DNA from: Balneolaceae bacterium
GTDB taxonomy: Bacteria > Bacteroidota > Rhodothermia > Balneolales > Balneolaceae
Assembly (NCBI GenBank): GCA_007126675.1
Contig: SLAU01000041.1
Coordinates: forward strand, 1 to 6,764
DNA: 6,764 nucleotides
Direction: 5' to 3'
The notes below the pieces were generated by a model, which saw only the letters and a list, made by a program, of their open reading frames with translations, ran no database searches and was not told the DNA's origin. The number at the start of each line of letters is the position of its first letter. Position 1 is the first letter of the stretch. Made by a program: the position numbers and the translations under genes. This document shows positions 1-6,155 of this stretch, piece after piece.

Positions 1-119
1 AAAAAGGGCGTCATCCCGCACTTGATGCGGGATCTCCAAGCTTTGATAAGATCTGGAGATGCCGGATCAGAGTCCGGCATGACTGAAATAACTTTAATAA
101 TTTTTTGTCCGCCCTTTTT
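1..119. repeat. Cloverleaf-like intergenic palindromic element downstream of fadE
   Basis: Nested inverted repeats are visible directly. AAAAAGGGCG (1-10) is a perfect complement of CGCCCTTTTT (110-119). Inside it, GTCAT (10-14) pairs with ATGAC (79-83) and encloses three consecutive stem-loops: CCCGCA/TGCGGG (15-20 with 26-31), ATCTCCA/TGGAGAT (32-38 with 54-60) and GCCGGA/TCCGGC (61-66 with 73-78). The fold therefore resembles a tRNA cloverleaf but carries no tRNA signatures. The A-rich and T-rich ends round a G/C stem could also end transcription from either side, including fadE, whose stop lies 37 nt away. It looks like a dispersed palindromic repeat unit. The window starts at base 1 of the outer arm, so the true left boundary is unknown. 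Confidence 0.7.
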
Positions 120-156
120 CGACAGACCCGACTTTTGACAAATCAATCACCAAAAA

Positions 157-2661
157 TCAAACAGCCATCTCTTTCCCTTTTTCTTTTTTCAGGCCTTTTG
201 GTATTGCCTGATCGGGATCTACCGCACTTCGGTCATACTCCTCAAGTGTGAACTCATCCACCAGAATTGCGTCGAACCTTGCTTCTTCGGTCTTACGCAC
301 TACTTCGGCTTCATCTTTTGTAATCACACCTTTTTCAAGGGCTTCATCCAGCTGCTGCAAGACATGATTCTTTTTGATTTCCTTTGCCTTGGTAGCTTTA
401 TACAGCTTCTTGTAGACCGGGAATGATTCTGTGATCATATCAAGTGCATACTCATATTTGCCGAGCGCTTCCTCACGGGATTTAGTGATAAATATTCCTT
501 TTGTGAGCCTGTCGCGCTGCTCGCCGGGCTGCTGCATTGCCTGCGCAACTTTATGGCCCAGCTTATCGGAAGGTTTTTTTCCGATCCGGTTAATGCGTGA
601 CCACAAACCGACCGGCCCGCGGAATATCCAGCTTACTCCGGGCACTTCGATCTCAGAATAGATCTCATCAAAAGCGGTTTGGATTCTGTAAAAAGCATGC
701 TCCATCGACCACTCGAAGAACGGACGATCCTCCTCCCTTCTGCCTTCCGCCTCAAAACGCTTCAGAGTTGCGGTAGCAAGAAGCATCCAGCTTAAAATAT
801 CCGCATAGCGTCCGGCCAGTTTCTCTTTCATCTTCAGCGCACCGCCGTATGATCCAAGCGCGATATCTGCCATAAAAGCGAATGATGCAGATGCCCATGC
901 CAGCTTTCTGAAATATTTTGCAGACGGTCCGCTTACCGGAGAGCCCGCCAGCCTGCCGCGTGTTATACTGAGCAAAAATGCCCTGATTTCATTTTGCCCT
1001 ACATGGCCGATATGCTTCCAGAATGCATCATCAAACGCTTTCGCATCTTTATCCATCAGTGCGTTGATCTCTTTAAGCGCATACGGGTGGCTTCGGATAG
1101 CGCCCTGCCCAAATATCATCAGTGTTCTGGTAAGGATATTTGCACCTTCAACCGTAATGGCAATAGGAATGGATATATAACCGTGTGCAAAAAGATTTCG
1201 CGGTCCCCGGGATATTCCCGCACCGCCTGAAATATCCATCGCATCGTTTGCAACCTCGCGGCCAAGCTCTGTGAAGTTATATTTTGCTATCGCGGTAACC
1301 ACGGCAGGTTTTGCTCCTTTATCAAGAGCACCGCAAATGTAGCCGCGGGCAGCGTCCATCAGGTAAGTGTACCCTCCAATTCTGGCCATCGGTTCTTCAA
1401 TACCTTCAAACTTACCGATGTTCAGGCCAAACTGTTTACGTATAGCTGCGTAAGCTCCGATTGCACGGGTAGCCATCCTGGTACCTCCAATCGACTGCGC
1501 CGGCAAAGAAATTCCGCGTCCCACCGCCAGTGATTCCATCAGCATTCGCCAGCCGTTTCCGGCTCCGTCAACACCACCGATAATTGCATCAACCGGCACT
1601 ATTACATCTTTGCCGCGTGTGGGGCAGTTATGAAATGGCACCCCAAGCGGGTCGTGACGTTTTCCAAGTTCTACGCCGGGTGTATCAGAGGGAACCAATG
1701 CACAGGTAATTCCAAGGTCCGTACCTTTGCCCAGCAGGTTATCAGGATCGGATAGTTTAAATGCCAGGCCAATTACAGTAGAAATCGAAGCAAGGGTGAT
1801 ATATCGCTTATCCCAGTTCAGCTTTAGCTTCAAATTGCCATCCTTATCTTTGAAAACTTCACCCGTGCTTTGCATGGAGCCGGCATCCGATCCGGCATTG
1901 GGTTCAGTGAGTGCAAAACACGGCATTTCGTCACCGGTGGCAAGGCGGGGCAGATAATGGTTTTTCTGTTCCTCGGTTCCGTAGTGCATTAATAATTCTG
2001 CGGGTCCCAATGAGTTTGGAACCATCACGGTAGTTGCCAGTGGTCCGCAGCGGGATGCAAGTTTCGCTACAATCTGGCTGTGTGCATTCGCCGAAAATCC
2101 GTAACCGCCATATTCCTTTGGAATGATGAGGCCGAAAAATCTTTTATCACGCAGGAATTTCCAGGTTTTTTCATTAAAATCGCGCCGCTGGAATATTTTC
2201 CAGTCAGATACCATGGCACAAAGCTCCTCAACCGGGCCATCCAAAAATTCCTGCTCCTCTTTGGTTAACTCCGGGTAATCTTCATTCATCATTTTTTTGA
2301 AGTCTGGCTTGCCCGAAAACAGCTCGCCTTCCATCCATACCGTGCCGGCATCGATGGCAGTCTGCTCAGTTTCGGAGATAGCCGGCAGAATTTTCAGTGC
2401 TTCCAGTATTTTCATGATCGGAGCTGATATCAAACCGCGCCGAACAGGTTTGATATTGAAAATTAAAACCAGCACTGTGTAGGTGGCGATCAGCCAGACC
2501 GGAGCTCCGAATCCGGCCAGTGCTGCAAAACCGGCAATTGCCCAAAGCCATAAAGGAGCTCCTGTGTATCCTAAAATCAGTAACACCGCAATTACGCTGC
2601 CCCATGATACCCATGCGGGCAGTTCAGAAAAAAATGTGAGTTGTTGAAGTAGTGATTCCAT
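157..2661 (-). CDS. fadE: FadE-type long acyl-CoA dehydrogenase, membrane-anchored
   Basis: Catalyses the first step of fatty-acid beta-oxidation, FAD-dependent oxidation of acyl-CoA to trans-2-enoyl-CoA. At 834 residues it is about twice a standard acyl-CoA dehydrogenase and close to E. coli FadE (YafH, about 814). Two hydrophobic segments near residues 21-35 and 38-68 predict an inner-membrane anchor. The dehydrogenase core follows from about residue 130: the family signature LTEPNAGSD is at 251-259 and ISGGAGISRGPRN at 477-489. VEGAN at 504-508 places Glu505 where the catalytic base is expected by analogy with medium-chain dehydrogenases. The last ~300 residues, rich in charged helices, match the extra C-terminal region (DUF1974 type) of FadE. 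The start is ATG, 12 nt after the tetR stop, with no clear ribosome-binding site, so it is probably co-transcribed with tetR. The fold and family are secure; chain-length preference cannot be read. Confidence 0.93.
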   Translation of the reverse strand: MESLLQQLTFFSELPAWVSWGSVIAVLLILGYTGAPLWLWAIAGFAALAGFGAPVWLIATYTVLVLIFNIKPVRRGLISAPIMKILEALKILPAISETEQTAIDAGTVWMEGELFSGKPDFKKMMNEDYPELTKEEQEFLDGPVEELCAMVSDWKIFQRRDFNEKTWKFLRDKRFFGLIIPKEYGGYGFSANAHSQIVAKLASRCGPLATTVMVPNSLGPAELLMHYGTEEQKNHYLPRLATGDEMPCFALTEPNAGSDAGSMQSTGEVFKDKDGNLKLKLNWDKRYITLASISTVIGLAFKLSDPDNLLGKGTDLGITCALVPSDTPGVELGKRHDPLGVPFHNCPTRGKDVIVPVDAIIGGVDGAGNGWRMLMESLAVGRGISLPAQSIGGTRMATRAIGAYAAIRKQFGLNIGKFEGIEEPMARIGGYTYLMDAARGYICGALDKGAKPAVVTAIAKYNFTELGREVANDAMDISGGAGISRGPRNLFAHGYISIPIAITVEGANILTRTLMIFGQGAIRSHPYALKEINALMDKDAKAFDDAFWKHIGHVGQNEIRAFLLSITRGRLAGSPVSGPSAKYFRKLAWASASFAFMADIALGSYGGALKMKEKLAGRYADILSWMLLATATLKRFEAEGRREEDRPFFEWSMEHAFYRIQTAFDEIYSEIEVPGVSWIFRGPVGLWSRINRIGKKPSDKLGHKVAQAMQQPGEQRDRLTKGIFITKSREEALGKYEYALDMITESFPVYKKLYKATKAKEIKKNHVLQQLDEALEKGVITKDEAEVVRKTEEARFDAILVDEFTLEEYDRSAVDPDQAIPKGLKKEKGKEMAV

Positions 2662-2673
2662 AATATTAATCCG

Positions 2674-3261
2674 TTAAACCGGAGTTTTTTGAGTTATAAA
2701 TCCTTGTATGATTTGATCTTTGGCCTGCTCAATAAATTTATCCCTTGCAATACGGGTATCCAGCCTTCTGGATAAAATGACAGATACAATCCCGTGAAGC
2801 TGTGCCCAAAGTGTATATGCACTTACAAGCGGGTCATCCACATCGAGCTGACCCTGCTGCCGGCCCTCTTCAATAATATCAGCCAGCATTTCATATACTT
2901 TTCGTATATGCTGAAACTTATCTTTCGGAAATTTTGGCATCTCTTCCGGACGAACCATATAAATGATCTCATACTCCTGCGGTCTTTCCAGTGCAAATCT
3001 CAGAAAAGTATCTGCCAGAGTTTCCAGTTTATAGAGTGCATCGCCGTTTCCATTAATACTGTTAGATAATGCTTCGGCAAGCTGCGCGATACTATCTTCC
3101 ATTAATGCCAGCAGTAGTTCATCTTTATTTTTGAAATGAAGATATATACTGGTTGCCGATACATTTGCAGCGGCAGCAATTTTCCGCATCGACATTTTGC
3201 CGAACCCTTTCTCAATCAGCATCGAGCGGCTAACTTCCAATATTTCTTTACGCAATGACAT
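2674..3261 (-). CDS. TetR-family transcriptional repressor, probable regulator of fadE
   Basis: A 195-residue protein of normal TetR length. The N-terminal DNA-binding domain is clear: a helix-turn-helix at about residues 24-45 (SMRKIAAAANVSATSIYLHF), followed by KNKDELL, the usual start of helix 4. The C-terminal ligand domain contains LWAQLHGIVSVIL (151-163). This tryptophan-histidine-glycine pattern is typical of the WHG (TetR_C_33) subgroup. The gene is directly upstream of fadE on the same strand with a 12-nt gap. It most likely controls its own operon and responds to a fatty acyl-CoA or related ligand, as FadR-like TetR proteins do elsewhere; the ligand is inference. A perfect 13-bp palindrome lies 11 bp upstream of the start codon and would suit autorepression. 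No Shine-Dalgarno is seen before the ATG; the leader is A/T-rich (TTTAAATG). Confidence 0.9.
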   Translation of the reverse strand: MSLRKEILEVSRSMLIEKGFGKMSMRKIAAAANVSATSIYLHFKNKDELLLALMEDSIAQLAEALSNSINGNGDALYKLETLADTFLRFALERPQEYEIIYMVRPEEMPKFPKDKFQHIRKVYEMLADIIEEGRQQGQLDVDDPLVSAYTLWAQLHGIVSVILSRRLDTRIARDKFIEQAKDQIIQGFITQKTPV

Positions 3262-3272
3262 TTAAAGATAGG

Positions 3273-3285
3273 TTAACAGTGTTAA
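3273..3285. promoter_or_regulatory. Candidate TetR operator: 13-bp perfect palindrome upstream of tetR
   Basis: TTAACAGTGTTAA is a perfect inverted repeat of two 6-bp arms round a single central G. It lies 11 bp before the tetR start codon on the upstream side, inside the only region that can hold the promoter of the tetR-fadE operon. Length, symmetry and position fit an operator for the adjacent repressor. No confident -10/-35 pair was found; on the minus strand a TTGATA (3299-3304) and a TACTAT (3288-3293) lie just upstream but are not correctly spaced from each other. Binding by this TetR protein is inferred from position only. Confidence 0.55.
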
Positions 3286-3427
3286 GTAGATAGTACAATT
3301 TATCAAAAAAGTTCAGAATGTCAATAGCCGCAGGCTTTATTTCATGACTGTGCGATTAATAAAGATAAGATTGAGCCAGGTATTATTGTATAGTGCATGA
3401 AGCAGTCTAAATAGGGCGATGTAAAGT

Positions 3428-3487
3428 AGTCCCCCTTCGAAGGGGGATGGCAGCCGGAGTGAAATCGACGGCAGCCTGGGGGATGAC
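3428..3487 (+). repeat. Structured G/C repeat, copy 1 (plus orientation)
   Basis: Begins with an 18-bp palindrome TCCCCCTTCGAAGGGGGA (3430-3447), followed by an imperfect 8-bp stem, GGCAGCCG (3449-3456) with CGGCAGCC (3469-3476) carrying one A-A mismatch, and ends with GGGGGATGAC (3478-3487). The similarity to copy 3 continues past the end as TGATGAGCGT (3490-3499). It lies 166 nt upstream of the tetR start. Its first 20 bp are the exact reverse complement of the last 20 bp of copy 2. Confidence 0.85.
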
Positions 3488-3667
3488 CGTGATGAGCGTT
3501 GATTTAGTTTTAATCTTCTGTTTTTAAGCAAATTCGTTTTTTGAATTTATAAAAGATTGAAAGCTATCACCGCTAGTTACACATTATTTAATAAGAGGCA
3601 AATTTGATAAAATGGTTTGAATGCGGAGACGGCAGAAGAAAATTTACGTCAATTCAATGGACGGAGG

Positions 3668-3724
3668 ATCATCCCCCAGTGCAATCGCTAAACGCTCTTG
3701 CACTTCCCCCTTCGAAGGGGGACT
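3668..3724 (-). repeat. Structured G/C repeat, copy 2 (minus orientation)
   Basis: Same architecture as copy 1 but reversed: ATCATCCCCC (3668-3677), then a perfect 7-bp stem AGTGCAA (3678-3684) with TTGCACT (3698-3704), then the palindrome TCCCCCTTCGAAGGGGGA (3705-3722). The middle-stem sequence is unrelated to that of copies 1 and 3, yet pairing is complete. It starts 37 nt beyond the trmB stop, so it would lie in the 3' untranslated part of the operon transcript. It has no U-tract and is not a classical intrinsic terminator. Confidence 0.85.
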
Positions 3725-3761
3725 TTCAGAACTTTACAATATCATCTCGCACACAATCCAA

Positions 3762-4421
3762 TTAAGAATTCAAACTAAAAGCGATATACCTGATTCTCTT
3801 CCCATCAGCCAGGTGCATTTTTTCGAAATAGGTTTGGATTGCGAGCATCGGATCATCCGCCCTTTCAGCATATACGTCCTCACAAATATCCAAAACATTT
3901 AATTTCTCAGCCTGGATTGTTTCCCGGGTAAATTGCCAGAGCAGGCCCGAATCCGTTTTCAGGTGAACCACACAATCATTGCCTGCTATTTTACGGTAAA
4001 GATTTAAGAACTTTGGTGATGTGAGCCGTTTTCTGGATTTACTGTGATAGGGATCAGGGAAAGTGATCCAGATTTCTGAGATTTCAGAAGTGGCAAAAAA
4101 TCTGTCCAGGTGATCAATATATGCTCTCAGGAAATGTACATTGGCCAACCCCGCATTTTCCGCCTGCTTTGCTCCTACCCAAATCCGGGCACCTTTTATA
4201 TCAACCCCGATAAAATTTTTTCCGGGAAACTGTTTTGCAAGGTTTACGGAATACTCTCCTTTCCCGCATGCCAGCTCAAGTACAATCGGGTTATCATTTT
4301 TAAAAATTTTACTGCCCCAATTCCCTCTCAGCTCCGAAGCGGTTTCTGATTCGGTATACTCCGTCACATTTTTGAGGCGGGTATTATCCCTGAACCTTTT
4401 TAACTTTTGCTTGCCGCTCAT
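3762..4421 (-). CDS. trmB: tRNA (guanine-N7-)-methyltransferase
   Basis: Transfers a methyl group from S-adenosylmethionine to N7 of guanine 46 in the variable loop of tRNA; a cytoplasmic enzyme. The 219-residue length is normal. The SAM-binding motif I is VLELACGKGEY (47-57) and the acidic end of the next strand is GVDIKGAR (72-79). The family hallmark ITFPDP is at 119-124, followed by KRLTSPKFL (131-139). Later conserved pieces include HLKTDS (153-158), TYFE (197-200) and GKRIRYI (207-213). The segment after the hallmark reads PYHSKSRK, closer to the proteobacterial PWH-type segment than to the PQPKK form I expect in Bacteroidota. The gene is last in the redoxin-pdxH-trmB unit, and its ATG lies 3 nt after the pdxH stop, so translation is probably coupled. 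No Shine-Dalgarno is visible. A structured repeat begins 37 nt beyond the stop. Confidence 0.94.
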   Translation of the reverse strand: MSGKQKLKRFRDNTRLKNVTEYTESETASELRGNWGSKIFKNDNPIVLELACGKGEYSVNLAKQFPGKNFIGVDIKGARIWVGAKQAENAGLANVHFLRAYIDHLDRFFATSEISEIWITFPDPYHSKSRKRLTSPKFLNLYRKIAGNDCVVHLKTDSGLLWQFTRETIQAEKLNVLDICEDVYAERADDPMLAIQTYFEKMHLADGKRIRYIAFSLNS

Positions 4422-4424
4422 TGA

Positions 4425-5069
4425 TCAGGGCTGTAATCTCTGAATTTTCCATTGCCCGTTTATTTTATTGCAATGAATCCGGTCGTGCAATCTTCCGGGC
4501 CTTCCCTGCCAAAATTCAATCTCTTCAATTTGGATCGCATACCCTCCCCAATCATCCGGTTTGGGTATTTCTTTGCCTTCAAATTTTGTCTCTATCTCCC
4601 GGAATTTCTTTTCAAGCTCTACCCGGTTTTCAATCGGACTGCTTTGATCGGAAGCCCATGCACCAATTTGACTATTACGGGGCCGAGACTTGAAATACTC
4701 CTCATTTTGGTCATCGCTTAACTTTTCTGCAACTCCAAAAATCCGGACCTGCCTCTCAAGCTCAGGCCACCAAAATGCAACCGATACGGATGGGTTTGAG
4801 TCAAGCTCCATTGCCTTGGTACTTGCGTAGTTTGTGAAAAACTGAATGGACTCTTCGTTGATCCCTTTTAATAGTACATTTCGCACATTCGGCTGACCGA
4901 GAGGTTTAACTGTGGCAAGTGTCATAGCATTTGGTTCAAGTGCCTCCGAATCAACCGCCTGCTTTACCCAGCTTTCAAACAACCTTACCGGATTATCCGG
5001 CATGTCTTCTTCAAGCAATCCGCCTTTGGTATAGTTTCTCCGCAAGTCTGCTACATTCAATTTGCTCAT
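4425..5069 (-). CDS. pdxH: Pyridoxamine/pyridoxine 5'-phosphate oxidase
   Basis: FMN-dependent enzyme that oxidises pyridoxamine or pyridoxine 5'-phosphate with O2 to give pyridoxal 5'-phosphate and H2O2; the last step of PLP synthesis and salvage, in the cytoplasm as a homodimer. The 214-residue length matches the family. Visible signatures are LRRNYTKGGLLE (9-20) near the N-terminus, RNVLLKG (63-69) and FFTNYASTKA (77-86) in the FMN-binding part, RPRNSQIGAWASDQSS (129-144), and the C-terminal family signature EFWQGRPGRLHDR (185-197). All these elements are intact, so the enzyme should be active. It sits 3 nt after the redoxin stop and 3 nt before the trmB start, the middle gene of a three-gene unit. 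Its start is the only ATG that keeps the full N-terminal motif. Confidence 0.96.
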   Translation of the reverse strand: MSKLNVADLRRNYTKGGLLEEDMPDNPVRLFESWVKQAVDSEALEPNAMTLATVKPLGQPNVRNVLLKGINEESIQFFTNYASTKAMELDSNPSVSVAFWWPELERQVRIFGVAEKLSDDQNEEYFKSRPRNSQIGAWASDQSSPIENRVELEKKFREIETKFEGKEIPKPDDWGGYAIQIEEIEFWQGRPGRLHDRIHCNKINGQWKIQRLQP

Positions 5070-5072
5070 CCG

Positions 5073-5654
5073 TTATCCGAAGTAATCAGGCTCGTTTCCC
5101 TTAATCCACTTGATATTGCATCCAATGCTCGGTTTTTGATCTTCCGGCACCGGCTCGCCAGCCAGTACTTTGTCTGTTGCCTCGCGCAGATCTTTACCGG
5201 TTGGCTCAATATCATTTTTAGGCCTTGCATCATCAAATTGTCCGCGATAAACAAGCTTCAGGTCTCCGTCAAAAAGGAAGAAATCGGGAGTGCAGGCGGC
5301 TTTGTAAGCTTTTGCAGCCTCTTGTTTTTTATCATACACATAAGGGAATGGATAACCGAACTTTTCAGCATCTTCTCTCATTTTGGCGGGGCTGTCATCC
5401 GGATAATTCTCAACATCATTTGAACTGATGGCAACGATACCCACTCCCTTAGGCATATAATCATTTGCATATTCTACCAAAGACTCCTTGATCAGTTTTA
5501 CATACGGACAATGGTTACAAATGAACATTACGAGAAATGCTTTGCTATCCTTGAAATTTCTTGGTGTGTAAATATTGCCGGTGGTCACATCCTGAAGTGA
5601 AAAGTCAGGTGCTTCGGTTCCAAGTTCCAGCATTGTTGATTCTACTGCGGCCAT
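5073..5654 (-). CDS. Thioredoxin-fold peroxiredoxin-like protein with CNHC motif
   Basis: A 193-residue protein of the AhpC/TSA-thioredoxin superfamily, matching the PRX-like group known by its CNHCPYV sequence. The N-terminal LGTEAPDFSLQDV (11-23) is the usual redoxin opening. The redox motif is Cys46-Asn-His-Cys49 within FICNHCPYVK (44-53), and CTPDFFLFD (121-129) supplies the cis-proline at Pro123 next to the active site. A further cysteine, Cys179, lies near the C-terminus. No signal peptide or membrane segment is seen, so it is probably cytoplasmic. It likely acts as a thiol-disulphide reductase or peroxidase; the substrate is unknown. It is the first gene of the unit with pdxH and trmB. 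Met8 is a possible alternative start, but Met1 is also in good context. No Shine-Dalgarno precedes either. Confidence 0.88.
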   Translation of the reverse strand: MAAVESTMLELGTEAPDFSLQDVTTGNIYTPRNFKDSKAFLVMFICNHCPYVKLIKESLVEYANDYMPKGVGIVAISSNDVENYPDDSPAKMREDAEKFGYPFPYVYDKKQEAAKAYKAACTPDFFLFDGDLKLVYRGQFDDARPKNDIEPTGKDLREATDKVLAGEPVPEDQKPSIGCNIKWIKGNEPDYFG

Positions 5655-5800
5655 GTTGTGAGTAAATTTTAGTTAGAAATTTTGTCTTTAATTGAACAAC
5701 AGAAGATAAGGAAATTTCAATCCTTCTTTTTTGTGATCCGGTGAGTGGTTTTCTTTATTAAAAACAGAATTCGAAGTTTGATATTTGAAAGGACGAATTA

Positions 5801-5864
5801 AAGTCCCCCTTCGAAGGGGGCAAGGCAGCCGGAGTAAAACCGACGGCTGCCCGAGGGGGATGAC
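5801..5864 (+). repeat. Structured G/C repeat, copy 3 (plus orientation)
   Basis: Palindrome CCCCCTTCGAAGGGGG (5805-5820), then a perfect 8-bp stem GGCAGCCG (5824-5831) with CGGCTGCC (5844-5851) round a 12-nt loop, then GGGGGATGAC (5855-5864). Copy 1 shares this middle stem and the following TGATGAGCGT (5867-5876), so copies 1 and 3 form a subfamily. The element lies 146 nt upstream of the redoxin start. Its first 20 bp (5801-5820) are the exact reverse complement of 6104-6123 in copy 4. Confidence 0.86.
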
Positions 5865-6068
5865 CCTGATGAGCGTCAATAAGATTAAAAAACTCCTATT
5901 TAACAAAAAAATTCAATGAGGGTATTCCACACTGAACAATCAAAAAAATAAAAATGAGTGACCACCTTTTTCACAGGAAATACTTTTCCAAAAATAAGGT
6001 CTTGAGTAAAACACGGTTTGGATTTTAAGCTTAATAATAAAGATAAGTGCCCATTTAAAACTCAGAGA

Positions 6069-6123
6069 GTCATCCCCCAAGTCACGCCGCGGGCGTGACT
6101 TTTCCCCCTTCGAAGGGGGACTT
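6069..6123 (-). repeat. Structured G/C repeat, copy 4 (minus orientation)
   Basis: GTCATCCCCC (6069-6078), then a perfect 10-bp stem AAGTCACGCC (6079-6088) with GGCGTGACTT (6092-6101) closed by a 3-nt loop, then the palindrome TCCCCCTTCGAAGGGGGA (6103-6120). The middle stem is longer than in the other copies and of different sequence. The element begins 32 nt past the stop of the radical SAM gene, nearly the same spacing as copy 2 from trmB. Confidence 0.86.
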
Positions 6124-6155
6124 CTTCGAAACTTCACTGTTAGCTCACAACCCCC

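Larger units (their letters stand above)
3262..3761. other. 500-bp non-coding region between trmB and tetR
   Basis: No credible gene is seen on either strand. From the trmB side it holds 37 nt of spacer, a repeat copy in minus orientation (3668-3724), about 180 nt of A/T-rich sequence (3488-3667) in which I recognise nothing, and a repeat copy in plus orientation (3428-3487). The remaining 166 nt lead to the tetR start and include the candidate operator. Open frames crossing this region exist only because the repeats lack stops; they give SPFEGG-type peptides. The tetR-fadE promoter must lie in the 3262-3427 part unless transcription reads through from trmB. Confidence 0.7.
5655..6155. other. 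501-bp non-coding region between radical SAM gene and redoxin operon
   Basis: No credible gene on either strand. In order of minus-strand transcription it holds 32 nt of spacer after the radical SAM stop, a repeat copy in minus orientation (6069-6123), about 204 nt of A/T-rich sequence (5865-6068) without recognisable features, a repeat copy in plus orientation (5801-5864), and 146 nt leading to the redoxin start. The operon promoter probably lies in 5655-5800; I could not pick out a convincing -33/-7 or -35/-10 pair. The layout copies that of 3262-3761 closely although the spacer sequences are unrelated. Confidence 0.7.

Noticed and set aside
1..119. A tRNA gene, because of the cloverleaf-like fold
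   Set aside because: Stems are 5-7 bp but there is no T-loop (TTCRA), no CCA-end acceptor and no proper anticodon loop; arms do not match tRNA dimensions.
3337..3531. Minus-strand open frame of 64 codons in the trmB-tetR intergenic region
   Set aside because: It runs through repeat copy 1 and its peptide (SPFEGG run) is simply a translation of the palindrome; no family resemblance.
3705..3722. Classical intrinsic terminator for trmB
   Set aside because: The hairpin is strong but is not followed by a T-tract in the direction of transcription.
3428..3724. A CRISPR array or a single MITE made of the repeats
   Set aside because: Only two copies per region, in inverted orientation with a 180-nt spacer, so not CRISPR. 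The interior is unrelated to the matching 5801-6123 interval, so the two are not copies of one MITE.
3621..3902. Plus-strand open frame of 93 codons starting in the intergenic spacer
   Set aside because: It crosses repeat copy 2 (again SPFEGG) and then overlaps the trmB 3' end antisense; no recognisable domain.
5688..5906. Minus-strand open frame of 72 codons upstream of the redoxin gene
   Set aside because: Contains repeat copy 3 in translation and low-complexity flanks; no homology recognised.
5940..6137. Minus-strand open frame of 65 codons with an SPPSKGEK peptide
   Set aside because: Product of reading through repeat copy 4; not a credible protein.
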